From: Parasalinivibrio latis
Lineage (GTDB): Bacteria > Pseudomonadota > Gammaproteobacteria > Enterobacterales > Vibrionaceae
NCBI RefSeq assembly: GCF_036825535.1
Contig: NZ_CP098812.1
Location: forward strand, 310,001 to 374,000
DNA: 64,000 nt
Direction: 5' to 3'
A model generated the notes under the pieces. It saw nothing but the letters and a program-made list of their open reading frames with translations. It was not told where the DNA came from and made no database searches. Shown piece by piece: positions 22,212 to 31,356 of the stretch. Both the position numbers and the translations under genes were made by a program. Position 1 is the stretch's first letter. Each line of letters begins with the position of its first letter.

Positions 22212-23666
22212 ATGTCGATAACTGCAGGGTGGTTGCGCTTATTTAAAACCGGAAGTGCCAGCCAACAAGTTGTACTGTTGCTTTCCGCCAGGGAAATCTC
22301 CGTAGCCTGGAAAGGTGAAAAGGAAATTATTACTGACATGGCCGTTTGTTCTGGTGTAGAAGCCTGGGCAGAGACGGTGGCATTGCTGTTGAGCCGGAAT
22401 AAGCTGGCAAACACATCTGTAATGGCGGTATTTAAGCACGGACTTTATCAAAGCCTGCAAATAGACCATCCTCATCTCCCGGATGATGAGCTTTCCAGTG
22501 CACTCCCGTTTTTGTTAAAAGACCTTATTTCCGAATCCCCCAATGAAATTGTTGCTGATGGGTTCACATCCCCGATAAATGGGCAACGTCTCCAGGTTTA
22601 TGCCATCAGTAAAAAACACCTGCTGACTGCGGCTGTAGGGTGTGAACAGGCGGGGGCTGAGCTGGCCAGTGCTTCTGTTGAAGAGCTGGTGTGGGGAGCG
22701 TTTACAGAAGGGACTGACGTTTTGTTGCAGCGGTATGAGGGGGCTGCACTTCACCTGACCGCTTTCAAAGACAAAACCCCATGTTTTCACAGACAGATCC
22801 GCGGCATTGAGTCCATGCTGACCGGGCCGGAGTCATCGTCACTCCAATTGGATGGCCTGGCACTGGAGCTGCAACGTTCGCTGGATTTTCTCAGCGCACA
22901 AATGCGGACGTCTTCGGTTAACCAACTGATTGTCGCCTGCGAAGGAGAAGATGGCCATGAGCTGAGTTCTGCCCTGTCAGAACGGCTTAGTGTGTCAGTT
23001 TCCCCGGCTGAATTGGCGGGTACGGCTAACCAACTGCTTGCGTGGGCTGCAATGCAGCCAGCACCAGTGGCCGTTAATCTTTTCCCTGAATCCCTCAGGC
23101 CCAAGCAGGAACTGCTGACGCTGAACCGTCTGTTGGTTGCCAATCTTATAGTGACGGTGATGCTGGTGGGATTGTGGGGATATGAACACATCCGGGCAAC
23201 CCAACAGCAGGCTGAACTGGATAGCGTCAACCGGCAGCTGTCATCCCTGGTTTCACAGGTAGATATGGTGAAAAAGGCCGTCAAGGAGCGAAAACCGTCC
23301 CAGGCCAAAGTTGATCAGGTAAAAGCCCTGGAAACACAAATTGAATCTAAAAAAATGGTTCTCAGTGCGGTTGAGGAGCATGACACGGGTAACCCGCAAG
23401 GATACGCAGGGTTCTTGGACCAGCTGGCCCAGGCTGCCAGCAAGGATGTGTCACTGTCACGGATTAATATATCTGGTAGGCGTACCAATCTGAGTGGCCA
23501 GGCACGGGACGTAGACTCCGTGCCGGGATGGGTAAAACGCTTTACCTCTTTTGACGAGCTTCGCCAGCAACGTTTCAGCGGACTTTCTCTTTCCCGTGAT
23601 GATAAAAACCGTCTGCTGTTTGAACTCTCCTCTGAAGAGCAGAAGAAGGAGAGCAGCAAAGAATGA
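22212..23666 (+). CDS. mshI: MSHA pilus biogenesis protein MshI (PilM-PilN-like)
   Basis: 484 residues. The N-terminal about 290 form a PilM-like actin-fold region (VVLLLSAREISVAW at the start, LEDF-type surface), and a transmembrane segment near 300-322 (LLVANLIVTVMLVGLWGYEHI) begins a PilN-like part with a coiled coil (QQQAELDSVNRQLSSLVSQVD) and a periplasmic ferredoxin-like domain. It would form the inner-membrane alignment complex with MshJ. Stop and start overlap with mshJ as ATGA. First structural gene after csrD. The assignment rests on architecture and locus order; direct sequence conservation in this family is low. Confidence 0.9.
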   Translation: MSITAGWLRLFKTGSASQQVVLLLSAREISVAWKGEKEIITDMAVCSGVEAWAETVALLLSRNKLANTSVMAVFKHGLYQSLQIDHPHLPDDELSSALPFLLKDLISESPNEIVADGFTSPINGQRLQVYAISKKHLLTAAVGCEQAGAELASASVEELVWGAFTEGTDVLLQRYEGAALHLTAFKDKTPCFHRQIRGIESMLTGPESSSLQLDGLALELQRSLDFLSAQMRTSSVNQLIVACEGEDGHELSSALSERLSVSVSPAELAGTANQLLAWAAMQPAPVAVNLFPESLRPKQELLTLNRLLVANLIVTVMLVGLWGYEHIRATQQQAELDSVNRQLSSLVSQVDMVKKAVKERKPSQAKVDQVKALETQIESKKMVLSAVEEHDTGNPQGYAGFLDQLAQAASKDVSLSRINISGRRTNLSGQARDVDSVPGWVKRFTSFDELRQQRFSGLSLSRDDKNRLLFELSSEEQKKESSKE

Positions 23667-24298
23667 AATATCTGGACTCCGCGTCAGAGCGATTTGAGCA
23701 ACTGACCCCCCGAGAAAAATGGCTGATGTGCGTCACATCGCTATTTGGGGTGATCTTTGTGATCTATTTCCTGGCTGTTGAACCATTGCAGCAAAAATTC
23801 TCCGGTCAAAAAATCGAGCTGGAGAGTGCCAAAAACAGTATTCGAACCCAGGAGCAGCAGCTGGCGTTGTACAAGGGGGCCCTGGCAGACAGTCCGGACA
23901 AGAAAATTGATGAGCAGATAACCCGGCTTAAAGCGGATGACGAAAAGTTGAGCCAGGTGCTGCAACAGAAAGTTGCGGGTCTGGTTGCCCCTTCTGAAAT
24001 GGCTGCATTGCTGGAAGATGTTTTACATCGCTCAAAAGGACTGGAACTTGTCAGCCTGAAAAGCCTCCCGGCTGAGAAGCTGGCGGTTTCAGACGTCGCC
24101 AGCTATTACCTGCACCCCGTCGAGCTTTCGCTTAGGGGGCGTTATTTCGACCTGGTTGCCTATCTTCGCGACCTTGAAGGCATGCCGGTGCAGTACTACT
24201 GGAGCAGCCTGGATTATCAGGTAGACAAATACCCGTTGGCTGATGTCCGGCTTCGTGTTTACACCCTGGGTATCAGCCCGGACTTTATTGGTGGTTAA
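23663..24298 (+). CDS. mshJ: MSHA pilus biogenesis protein MshJ (PilO-like)
   Basis: 211 residues: short cytoplasmic N-terminus (LTPREKWLM), one transmembrane helix (about 20-42, VTSLFGVIFVIYFLAVEPL), a coiled coil rich in Q, K and E, and a periplasmic ferredoxin-like domain ending YPLADVRLRVYTLGIS. This is the PilO/GspM-type partner of the PilN-like half of MshI. The ATG overlaps the mshI stop by 4 bases, implying coupled translation. Confidence 0.88.
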   Translation: MKYLDSASERFEQLTPREKWLMCVTSLFGVIFVIYFLAVEPLQQKFSGQKIELESAKNSIRTQEQQLALYKGALADSPDKKIDEQITRLKADDEKLSQVLQQKVAGLVAPSEMAALLEDVLHRSKGLELVSLKSLPAEKLAVSDVASYYLHPVELSLRGRYFDLVAYLRDLEGMPVQYYWSSLDYQVDKYPLADVRLRVYTLGISPDFIGG

Positions 24299-24299
24299 C

Positions 24300-24650
24300 G
24301 TGAAATGGGTTGAAGAGATAAAGAGCAAGCTGGTTGTCGTTTTTGCACTGAGTGTGCTGGCGATACCGGTTTGCAGCTATGCCGGCAGCGTGGCGGTGGA
24401 TCCGACGGCCCCCCTTGGCTGGCAAAAGCCAGTGTCCAAGGCGCGGCAGGTCAGGCAGCCGCTCCCGGCTCTGCAAAGTATTATCTGCACCGTGAGCTGT
24501 GATGCGGTTATCGGTGGAAAAAGTGTCGCCGCCGGCGATGTGGTTGACGGGTACCGGGTGGGAAAAATCAGTGATTCCTCAGTGCTGCTATACAGGGATG
24601 GCAAGCAGTGGCAACTCAGCCTTTTCAGGGATCAGGTAAAGCAGTATTGA
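24300..24650 (+). CDS. mshK: MSHA biogenesis protein MshK (PilP-like)
   Basis: 116-residue exported protein starting at a GTG one base after the mshJ stop: VKWVEEIKSKLVVVFALSVLAIPVCSYAG is a signal peptide. The mature part carries two cysteines (IICTVSCDAVIGGK) and the small beta domain with AAGDVVDGYRVGKISDSSVLLYRDGKQWQLSLF seen in PilP/GspC homology regions, which dock onto the secretin. An in-frame ATG at 24243 lies inside mshJ and would bury the signal peptide, so it is not preferred. Confidence 0.8.
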   Translation: MKWVEEIKSKLVVVFALSVLAIPVCSYAGSVAVDPTAPLGWQKPVSKARQVRQPLPALQSIICTVSCDAVIGGKSVAAGDVVDGYRVGKISDSSVLLYRDGKQWQLSLFRDQVKQY

Positions 24651-24670
24651 TGACAGGAAGAATTTGAGTG

Positions 24671-26299
24671 ATGCGTAATTTTTGGGCTTTGAGTCTGGGA
24701 TTGATATTTCTTGCCGGTTGCTCGGCGAATATGGGCCACCGTGAGCCAAAGGAAGTGAAAGGTGCTCTGAATGAAGTGGCAAACCAGCAAAACCGCCAGC
24801 CTCTTGAAAACTTGCCTGTTGATGTCACCAATGACCTGATGCCTTCATTCGGCGAACAGCAATTTGTGCCGGTTGCCGCAAAGGAAAACCGCTTTCGGGT
24901 AAATGCGAAAGACGTCGGCGCACAGGCATTTTTTGGCAGCCTGATTAAGGGTACGCCTTACAACCTGGTTATCCACCCGGATGTGTCCGGCAAGATTTCC
25001 CTGTCATTAAAGGACGTCACACTGGATGAAGTGTTGAGTGTTGCCTCGGACATTTACGGCTATGAAATTACGCGAAACGGCAATGTTATCCAGGTTTTCC
25101 CTGCAACGCTTCGTACAGAAACCATTCCTGTCGATTACCTGCAGCTCCAGCGCAAAGGGTCATCGCTGACCACGATTTCAACCGGCTCTATTTCTTCCGG
25201 CAGTGATGATAGTGGCAGTGACAGTGATGACAGCGGAGACTCTAGCTCCGGCAGTGGTGGCGGCAATACGACGACCGGCGGGGCATCTATCCAGACCAGT
25301 TCAGAAAGTAACTTCTGGGGCCAGCTGGAAAAAGCGCTGGCAGCCATGATTGGCTCCGGCCAGGGAAGAAGTGTGGTGGTTTCCCCACAGGCCAGCCTGG
25401 TTACTGTGCGGGCCTACCCAAATGAACTGCGTGAGGTGCGTACCTTCCTTGGTGTTTCACAAAAGCGCCTGCGCCGCCAGGTGATCATGGAAGCCAAGAT
25501 CCTTGAAGTGACACTGAGCGACAGCTACCAGCAGGGTATTGAGTGGAGCAATATCACCAAGTCCCTTGGCGGCACAGTACTGAGCCTTGCTCGTCCCGGA
25601 GCGTCGATTCCTACTGATTCTGTTGGTGCACAGCTTGGTGGGCAAACCAGCCTGACAATTTCAGATGGCAACTTCAATGCAGTGCTCAATTTCCTTGAGA
25701 CCCAGGGAGATGTAAACGTGCTGTCCAGCCCGCGCGTGACAGCAGCAAATAACCAGAAGGCCATCATCAAGGTGGGCGGCGACGAGTATTACGTTACGAA
25801 TGTCTCCAGCAGTGACGCAAGCGGTGACAATGCCCAGTCCACCCCTGAGATTGAACTGACGCCTTTCTTCTCCGGTATCTCTCTGGACGTTACCCCGCAG
25901 ATTGACAACGAAGGCGGGGTGTTGCTCCACGTGCACCCGACAGTGGTGGATGTGACAAATGAAACCAAGGAGATCAACCTTGGTTCTAAATTCGGTACTT
26001 TCCAGTTGCCGCTGGCCAAAAGCACCATCCGGGAGTCTGATTCCATTGTGCATGCCAAAAGCGGGGATGTGGTGGTGATTGGTGGCCTGATGAAATCAGC
26101 GGTCACCGACCAGGTTTCCAAAGTTCCTTTGCTGGGGGATGTGCCCGGACTTGGCCACCTGTTCCGTAACGTCTACAAGCTCCACACGAAAACTGAGTTG
26201 GTGATATTGCTAAAACCAACAGTGGTAAGCGATCAGACCTGGCTGGAGGAGATCGAACGCTCCCGCCGCCTGATCACCGAGTGGTTCCCGGAAGAGTAG
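24671..26299 (+). CDS. mshL: MSHA outer-membrane secretin MshL
   Basis: Lipoprotein secretin that forms the pilus exit pore. Of 542 residues, 1-17 form a lipoprotein signal with lipobox LAGC (Cys17). Periplasmic N domains follow (VNAKDVGAQAFFGSLIKGTPYNLVI, VSGKISLSLKDVTLDEVL), then a low-complexity Ser/Asp/Gly insertion about residues 168-210, and the secretin core with VLSSPRVTAANNQKAIIKVG, VVIGGLMKS and VPLLGDVPGLGHLFR near the end. AGGAAG lies 10 bases upstream of the ATG; a GTG three bases earlier is possible. Belongs to the GspD/PilQ family. Confidence 0.94.
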   Translation: MRNFWALSLGLIFLAGCSANMGHREPKEVKGALNEVANQQNRQPLENLPVDVTNDLMPSFGEQQFVPVAAKENRFRVNAKDVGAQAFFGSLIKGTPYNLVIHPDVSGKISLSLKDVTLDEVLSVASDIYGYEITRNGNVIQVFPATLRTETIPVDYLQLQRKGSSLTTISTGSISSGSDDSGSDSDDSGDSSSGSGGGNTTTGGASIQTSSESNFWGQLEKALAAMIGSGQGRSVVVSPQASLVTVRAYPNELREVRTFLGVSQKRLRRQVIMEAKILEVTLSDSYQQGIEWSNITKSLGGTVLSLARPGASIPTDSVGAQLGGQTSLTISDGNFNAVLNFLETQGDVNVLSSPRVTAANNQKAIIKVGGDEYYVTNVSSSDASGDNAQSTPEIELTPFFSGISLDVTPQIDNEGGVLLHVHPTVVDVTNETKEINLGSKFGTFQLPLAKSTIRESDSIVHAKSGDVVVIGGLMKSAVTDQVSKVPLLGDVPGLGHLFRNVYKLHTKTELVILLKPTVVSDQTWLEEIERSRRLITEWFPEE

Positions 26300-26302
26300 A
26301 TC

Positions 26303-27148
26303 ATGTACGAGCGTTATTTTGGCTACAGCCGCCAGCCCTTTTCCCTGACACCGGATACCGGGCTGTTCCACGCCCAGCCATCCCATGTTGAGGGGATCCA
26401 GACCGTACTGAGCGCACTGGCTATGGGCGAAGGTTTTGTATTGGTCACCGGGGAGGTTGGTACAGGGAAAACTCTGCTCTGCCGGATGTTGATGCAGGAA
26501 CTGCCGGACAGCATGGATCTGGCCTACCTCCCGACACCGGCGATGGATGGGCGAGAGCTCCGAATGGCACTCGCTAAAGAGCTGGGTATTGATACAACCC
26601 AGGATCCGGGGCTGCTGACTGATGCGATCCAGCGGGAGTTGATTCACCGCAAAAAGGAAGGCAAGTCAGTGGTTGTCCTCCTCGATGAGGCACAGGCATT
26701 GCCCGATGACGCACTGGAAGCAATCCGCTTGCTTGGCAACCTGGAAACGGAACAGGAAAAGCTCCTGCACCTGGTGCTTATCGGACAGCCTGAGTTAGAG
26801 CAAAGGCTCGCGATGCACCACCTGAGGCAGCTTCGGCAGCGCATTACGTTCAGTGTCCGGTTACGGCCTCTTGATAAAGCTGAAGCGGTTGCCTATATCG
26901 CTCACCGCAGTGAGTGTGCCGGTGCGGCCAACGTTTTCCCTCTGGCGGCCAGCAAACTGATTTGGCAGGCCAGCGGTGGCATTCCCAGGCTCATCAACCA
27001 GATCTGCCACAAAGCGCTGATTGCAGCCTACAGTGCACAGCGCCGTGATGTAGACCGTAAAGCGGCATTGGTTGCTATCCGAAGTACCCTGGGGGCACGC
27101 CAGCCAAAAGTGTTTTACCCATTTGTATGGGGGTGGAATGAGCCATGA
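26303..27148 (+). CDS. mshM: MSHA biogenesis ATPase MshM (ExeA/GspA-like)
   Basis: 281-residue AAA+ ATPase beginning MYERYFGYSRQPFSLTPDTGLF, the family hallmark. Walker A is VTGEVGTGKTLL with K56; Walker B is VVVLLDEAQALP, followed by the sensor region LIGQPELEQRL and GIPRLINQICHKALIAAYS. Relatives such as ExeA aid secretin assembly through the cell wall, but this copy is short and lacks the peptidoglycan-binding C-terminal part of ExeA. Three bases after mshL; its stop overlaps mshN by 4 bases. Confidence 0.92.
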   Translation: MYERYFGYSRQPFSLTPDTGLFHAQPSHVEGIQTVLSALAMGEGFVLVTGEVGTGKTLLCRMLMQELPDSMDLAYLPTPAMDGRELRMALAKELGIDTTQDPGLLTDAIQRELIHRKKEGKSVVVLLDEAQALPDDALEAIRLLGNLETEQEKLLHLVLIGQPELEQRLAMHHLRQLRQRITFSVRLRPLDKAEAVAYIAHRSECAGAANVFPLAASKLIWQASGGIPRLINQICHKALIAAYSAQRRDVDRKAALVAIRSTLGARQPKVFYPFVWGWNEP

Positions 27149-28392
27149 GTGAACTGAACCGAATGCTGAAAGACCTGGCTCCGGAGTCTGGGAAACAAGC
27201 GGGAAGCCTAAAGGCGGCTGAGATTAAACCGCTGCCATCCAACCGGCGGCCGGCAGTTCTCTTTGCTTTGGTAGCGCTTCTAACCCTGCTGGCCGGGGGG
27301 TATCTGGCTCTGGATGGAAATAATGTGCCTAAGGCAAATACAGCACCGGTTGCACCACCGGTCAACGAGCCCGTTTTTGATGAAGATGCCGAGTTAGCTG
27401 CGAAAAATGAGCCGGTTGTTGAACGCGCTGAACCTCAAGTAGCTGCCCCGGTTGTGGTCAGCCCAACCCACAAGCGTACCGAGACTGAATCGGTGCAACT
27501 GACGGCAATCCAGGCGCCCATTAAGGACTCAGGAAACTTAGAACCAGAGCCAACCGGGGAAACAAAACCGGTTGTTTCTGAGGCGGAAAAGGCAGCAGGG
27601 GAAGAAGGGATTCAGCCCCTTCCCGAACAGAATGCTGCTAAACCCCCAGTGTTGCCTGCGGAAAGTAAGCCAGTTCCTGCCCCGGTAACACAGCAAAAAA
27701 GTGAACCGTTAAAGGTGGTTCGGCCGCCGGAAACTGCGATGCCTGAGGCCACTGAAAAACCGGAAACAGTTATCAGCGACAGTGAAGGACTGACCATCAA
27801 AACGGTTTCCCTCAGCCATGAGCAACTGGCGGAGGTTGAACTTGAAAAGGCAACGAAGTACCGCTCGGAAGGTGACAGTCGCAGGGCGATAAAGCATCTT
27901 GAAACTGCACTGAAGTACCAGCCGGACAGGCGTGATATCAGGCAGGGGCTTGCTTCGCTTTACTATGGTCGCGGGGATGTAAGAACCGCCCTGAACGTCC
28001 TCCAGGAAGGGCTTTCACGTGATGACCCGGACGGCCTGGTCCGGCTCACGCTTGCCAAGCTTCTGGTCAGTGAGTCCCAGACCCGTGCTGCATTGCAGAC
28101 ACTGAAGACGGTTCCTGTTGCCGCATCAACAGAATTCATGGCAGTCCGGGGTGCCCTGGCCCAACAACTGAAAGAGTCAGACATTGCCCTCAACAGCTAC
28201 GAGATGCTGGTAAAAGCAGAGCCATATGATGGCCGTTGGTGGATGGGGCTTGGCATTGCACTGGAACGCCTTGAAAAGGGAGACAAGGCAAAAGATGCCT
28301 ACCAGCAGGCACTGTCACTGGGCCGGATTTCAGGTAAGTCACAACAGTTTATTCAGCAGCGTCTGGCTGCTTTACAGAGAAGTGCAGGTTAA
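27145..28392 (+). CDS. mshN: MSHA biogenesis TPR protein MshN
   Basis: 415 residues: cytoplasmic N-terminus starting MSELNRMLKDLAPES, one transmembrane helix (about 32-54, AVLFALVALLTLLAGGYLAL), a long proline/alanine/glutamate-rich spacer (about 60-220), and a C-terminal set of TPR helices (about 230-410: HEQLAEVELEKATKY, RRAIKHLETALKYQPD, RTALNVLQEGLSRD). This is the architecture of MshN, a periplasm-facing scaffold whose exact role is not settled. Overlaps mshM as ATGA. Confidence 0.9.
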   Translation: MSELNRMLKDLAPESGKQAGSLKAAEIKPLPSNRRPAVLFALVALLTLLAGGYLALDGNNVPKANTAPVAPPVNEPVFDEDAELAAKNEPVVERAEPQVAAPVVVSPTHKRTETESVQLTAIQAPIKDSGNLEPEPTGETKPVVSEAEKAAGEEGIQPLPEQNAAKPPVLPAESKPVPAPVTQQKSEPLKVVRPPETAMPEATEKPETVISDSEGLTIKTVSLSHEQLAEVELEKATKYRSEGDSRRAIKHLETALKYQPDRRDIRQGLASLYYGRGDVRTALNVLQEGLSRDDPDGLVRLTLAKLLVSESQTRAALQTLKTVPVAASTEFMAVRGALAQQLKESDIALNSYEMLVKAEPYDGRWWMGLGIALERLEKGDKAKDAYQQALSLGRISGKSQQFIQQRLAALQRSAG

Positions 28393-28397
28393 CGGCT

Positions 28398-30143
28398 ATG
28401 CAGGTCAAACTCAGAAAGCGCCTTGGGGATTTGCTGGTTGATGAGAGCATCATCACCCAGGACCAGCTTGATCAGGCTTTGCAGAACCAGCAGGGGCGGG
28501 GGCGTAAGCTTGGCGCCACGCTTATTGACATGGGCTTCCTCAGTGAAAACCAACTGCTCAGGTTCCTGTCCCAGCAACTGGATGTCCCCCTGATCGACCT
28601 GTCGCGGATGACGGTGGAACAGGAAGCTGTCTCCCTGCTGCCAGAAGTGCATGCCCGTCGCCTTCGCGCCATGATTATCAGCCAACGCGACCAGACCCTG
28701 CGTGTGGCGATGAGTGACCCGGCCGACCTTGCTGCCCAAGAGTCATTGTTCAGCCTGCTTGGCAATTACAACGTCGAGCTGATGATTGCCCCTGAGCACC
28801 AGCTGATTAATGCCTTTGACCGATATTACAGACGTACCCAGGAAATTGTCTCGTTTGCAGAGCAACTCGAAGCCGAGCATTCAACGGCATCTGAATATTC
28901 GTTTGGCCTCGATGATGAAGGCAGCGAAGAAGTCACCGTTGTTAAACTGATTAATACCCTGTTTGAGGATGCGATCCAGGTCGGTGCGTCGGATATCCAC
29001 ATTGAACCGGATTCCAACTGCCTTCGTATCCGCCAGCGAATCGATGGCATCCTGCACGAAACGCTGCTTAACGAGAGCAGTGTCGCCTCTGCACTGGTAT
29101 TGCGCCTTAAGCTGATGTCCGGACTGGATATTTCCGAAAAGCGCCTGCCTCAGGATGGCCGCTTTAACATCCGGGTGAGAGGGCATTCCGTTGATGTGCG
29201 TGTATCAACCATGCCAGTGCAATATGGCGAATCTGTGGTAATGCGCTTGCTGGATCAGTCAGCGGGTATCCTCAGCCTCGAAGAAGTGGGTATGCCTGCC
29301 GACCTGCTGGAGCGTTTCCGCCGCCAACTGAAACGTCCACATGGGATGATCCTGGTTACCGGGCCAACCGGTTCCGGTAAAACCACAACACTTTATGGTG
29401 CGCTGAATGAACTTAACTCGGCGTCGAAAAAGATTATTACTGCTGAGGACCCGGTGGAATACCGGCTCCCGCGAATCAACCAGGTACAGGTAAACAGCAA
29501 GATCAACCTGACGTTCTCTTCGATTCTGCGGACTTTTCTGCGTCAGGATCCGGATATCATCCTGATTGGTGAGATGCGTGATGAGGAGACAGTGGAAATT
29601 GGGCTTCGTGCTTCATTGACCGGTCACCTTGTGCTTTCCACCCTCCACACCAATGATGCGATTGACAGCGCATTGCGCCTCCTTGACATGAATGCGCCCG
29701 GCTACCTGGTTGCCAGTTCTGTGAGGGCGGTGATGGCCCAGCGGCTTGTCCGCCGGGTTTGCAAGGACTGCGGTGAGCCGGCAGTGCTTGATGATGCCCA
29801 GCAAAGCTGGCTGCACAGCCGATTCCCTGGTTTAGGTTCGGTGCCTTTTTCCCGTGGGCGTGGTTGCCAGACCTGCAACTTTACCGGTTACCGCGGAAGG
29901 ATCGGTGTGTTTGAGTTGCTGGAACTGGATCAGGAAATGATCGATGCCCTGAGAGGTAACGATGCTGTCGGTTTCAGTCAGGTTGCCCGTCGGGCAGACG
30001 GTTACAAACCGCTCATCAACAGTGCGATGGAGTTGGCCCAGCAGGGGCTGACCAGCCTGGATGAGGTGATACTGCTTGGTGAAGGGGACTCCCATTCCCC
30101 GTCATCGGTAGTCACTCCGGGGGCGGGAAATGCAGAGCTTTAA
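28398..30143 (+). CDS. mshE: MSHA pilus extension ATPase MshE with c-di-GMP-binding N-domain
   Basis: GspE/PilB-family hexameric ATPase of 581 residues that powers pilus extension. The N-terminus has the two tandem 24-residue MshEN motifs known to bind cyclic di-GMP: residues 8-31 (RLGDLLV...ALQNQ) and 37-60 (KLGATLIDMG...LSQQ). In the first, the usual glycine is Ser17. The motor domain has Walker A GPTGSGKTTTL with K328, the Asp box ITAEDPVEYRL, Walker B LIGEMRDEETVEIGL and a tetracysteine zinc site (CKDCG, CQTC). Retraction ATPase MshT/PilT is not in the window. Its 3' end overlaps mshG by 14 bases. Confidence 0.96.
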   Translation: MQVKLRKRLGDLLVDESIITQDQLDQALQNQQGRGRKLGATLIDMGFLSENQLLRFLSQQLDVPLIDLSRMTVEQEAVSLLPEVHARRLRAMIISQRDQTLRVAMSDPADLAAQESLFSLLGNYNVELMIAPEHQLINAFDRYYRRTQEIVSFAEQLEAEHSTASEYSFGLDDEGSEEVTVVKLINTLFEDAIQVGASDIHIEPDSNCLRIRQRIDGILHETLLNESSVASALVLRLKLMSGLDISEKRLPQDGRFNIRVRGHSVDVRVSTMPVQYGESVVMRLLDQSAGILSLEEVGMPADLLERFRRQLKRPHGMILVTGPTGSGKTTTLYGALNELNSASKKIITAEDPVEYRLPRINQVQVNSKINLTFSSILRTFLRQDPDIILIGEMRDEETVEIGLRASLTGHLVLSTLHTNDAIDSALRLLDMNAPGYLVASSVRAVMAQRLVRRVCKDCGEPAVLDDAQQSWLHSRFPGLGSVPFSRGRGCQTCNFTGYRGRIGVFELLELDQEMIDALRGNDAVGFSQVARRADGYKPLINSAMELAQQGLTSLDEVILLGEGDSHSPSSVVTPGAGNAEL

Positions 30144-31356
30144 TTACCGGGGGCGGAACTCAGCCGGAAAAGCGGTAAGTGGCTCGCTTGAAGCAAAGAG
30201 CGAGGCTGCTGCTGCTGATACCCTGATGAAACAGGGCATCATTCCCCTGGAACTGCGCAAAGGCAGTGCTCGCTCTGGCAGCACGTCTCTGAACCTTGGT
30301 GATCTTTTCCAGCGTTCGGTTCCTCTGGATTTGCTGGTGATTTTCTGTCGTCAGCTCTACAGCCTGACCAAAGCTGGTGTCCCTCTTCTACGGTCAATCA
30401 AGGGTCTGACACAAAGCTCCAACCATCCGCTGCTTAAAGGGGCATTGGAAGATATTGCCTCAGAGTTGGCAAATGGCCGTGCACTTTCCATGGCAATGCG
30501 TGAACACCCCAAGGTATTTTCCGACCTTTTTATCTCCCTGATTGCTGTCGGTGAGAACACTGGCCGCCTTGAGCAGTCTCTGGAACAACTGGCGGCTTAT
30601 TATGAGCAGGAGATAGAAACGCGCAGGCGGATCAAAACGGCAATGCGGTACCCGACCTTTGTACTGAGCGCCATTGGTATTGCCACTGTAGTGCTTAACA
30701 TCAAGGTTATTCCCCAGTTTGCCTCCATGTTCAGCCGGTTCGGAGTAGACCTTCCACTGCCAACCCGCATCCTGATCACTTCATCCAATTTCTTTGTGAA
30801 CTACTGGCATTTATTGCTGGGTGTTTCCTTGCTGGGCTGGGTGCTTTTCCGCAACTGGCGGAAAACCGATAAAGGGCGTGAAACCTGGGATCGCTGGCGT
30901 CTGCGTTTCCCGATAGTCGGGGCGGTGGTGAACAGGGCCCAACTATCCAGGTTTTCCCGCACCTTTGCCTTGATGCTTCAGGCGGGTGTGCCGCTTAACC
31001 GGGCTTTGCAGCTTTCAGCAGAAGCCCTGGGCAACCGTTACCTGGAGAACAGGCTGGTAGAAATGCGTCAGGGAATTGAAGGAGGAGCGAGCATAGGTTC
31101 GTCCGCATCGCAAACCGGGATTTTTACCCCATTGGTGATGCAAATGATTTCAGTGGGTGAGGAAACCGGACAAATTGACCAGCTTTTGCTGGAAGTATCT
31201 GATTTTTATGACCGTGAAGTGGATTACGATCTAAAAACCATGACGGCGAGGATTGAGCCGATCCTGTTGGCTGTTGTTGCTGCAATGGTACTTTTGCTGG
31301 CTTTGGGTATTTTCCTGCCCATGTGGGGCATGTTGGATGCAGTACGTGGCGCGTGA
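30130..31356 (+). CDS. mshG: MSHA inner-membrane platform protein MshG (GspF/PilC family)
   Basis: 408-residue polytopic platform protein that MshE acts on. It begins MQSFNYRGRNSAGKAVSGSLEA and has two GspF domains, each with the conserved signature: FCRQLYSLTKAGVPLLRSI and FSRTFALMLQAGVPLNRAL. Transmembrane helices lie near 172-192, 222-245 and 375-400. The GEETGQ/GENTGRL repeats typical of the family are present in both halves. Overlaps mshE by 14 bases and mshF by 20. Confidence 0.95.
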   Translation: MQSFNYRGRNSAGKAVSGSLEAKSEAAAADTLMKQGIIPLELRKGSARSGSTSLNLGDLFQRSVPLDLLVIFCRQLYSLTKAGVPLLRSIKGLTQSSNHPLLKGALEDIASELANGRALSMAMREHPKVFSDLFISLIAVGENTGRLEQSLEQLAAYYEQEIETRRRIKTAMRYPTFVLSAIGIATVVLNIKVIPQFASMFSRFGVDLPLPTRILITSSNFFVNYWHLLLGVSLLGWVLFRNWRKTDKGRETWDRWRLRFPIVGAVVNRAQLSRFSRTFALMLQAGVPLNRALQLSAEALGNRYLENRLVEMRQGIEGGASIGSSASQTGIFTPLVMQMISVGEETGQIDQLLLEVSDFYDREVDYDLKTMTARIEPILLAVVAAMVLLLALGIFLPMWGMLDAVRGA

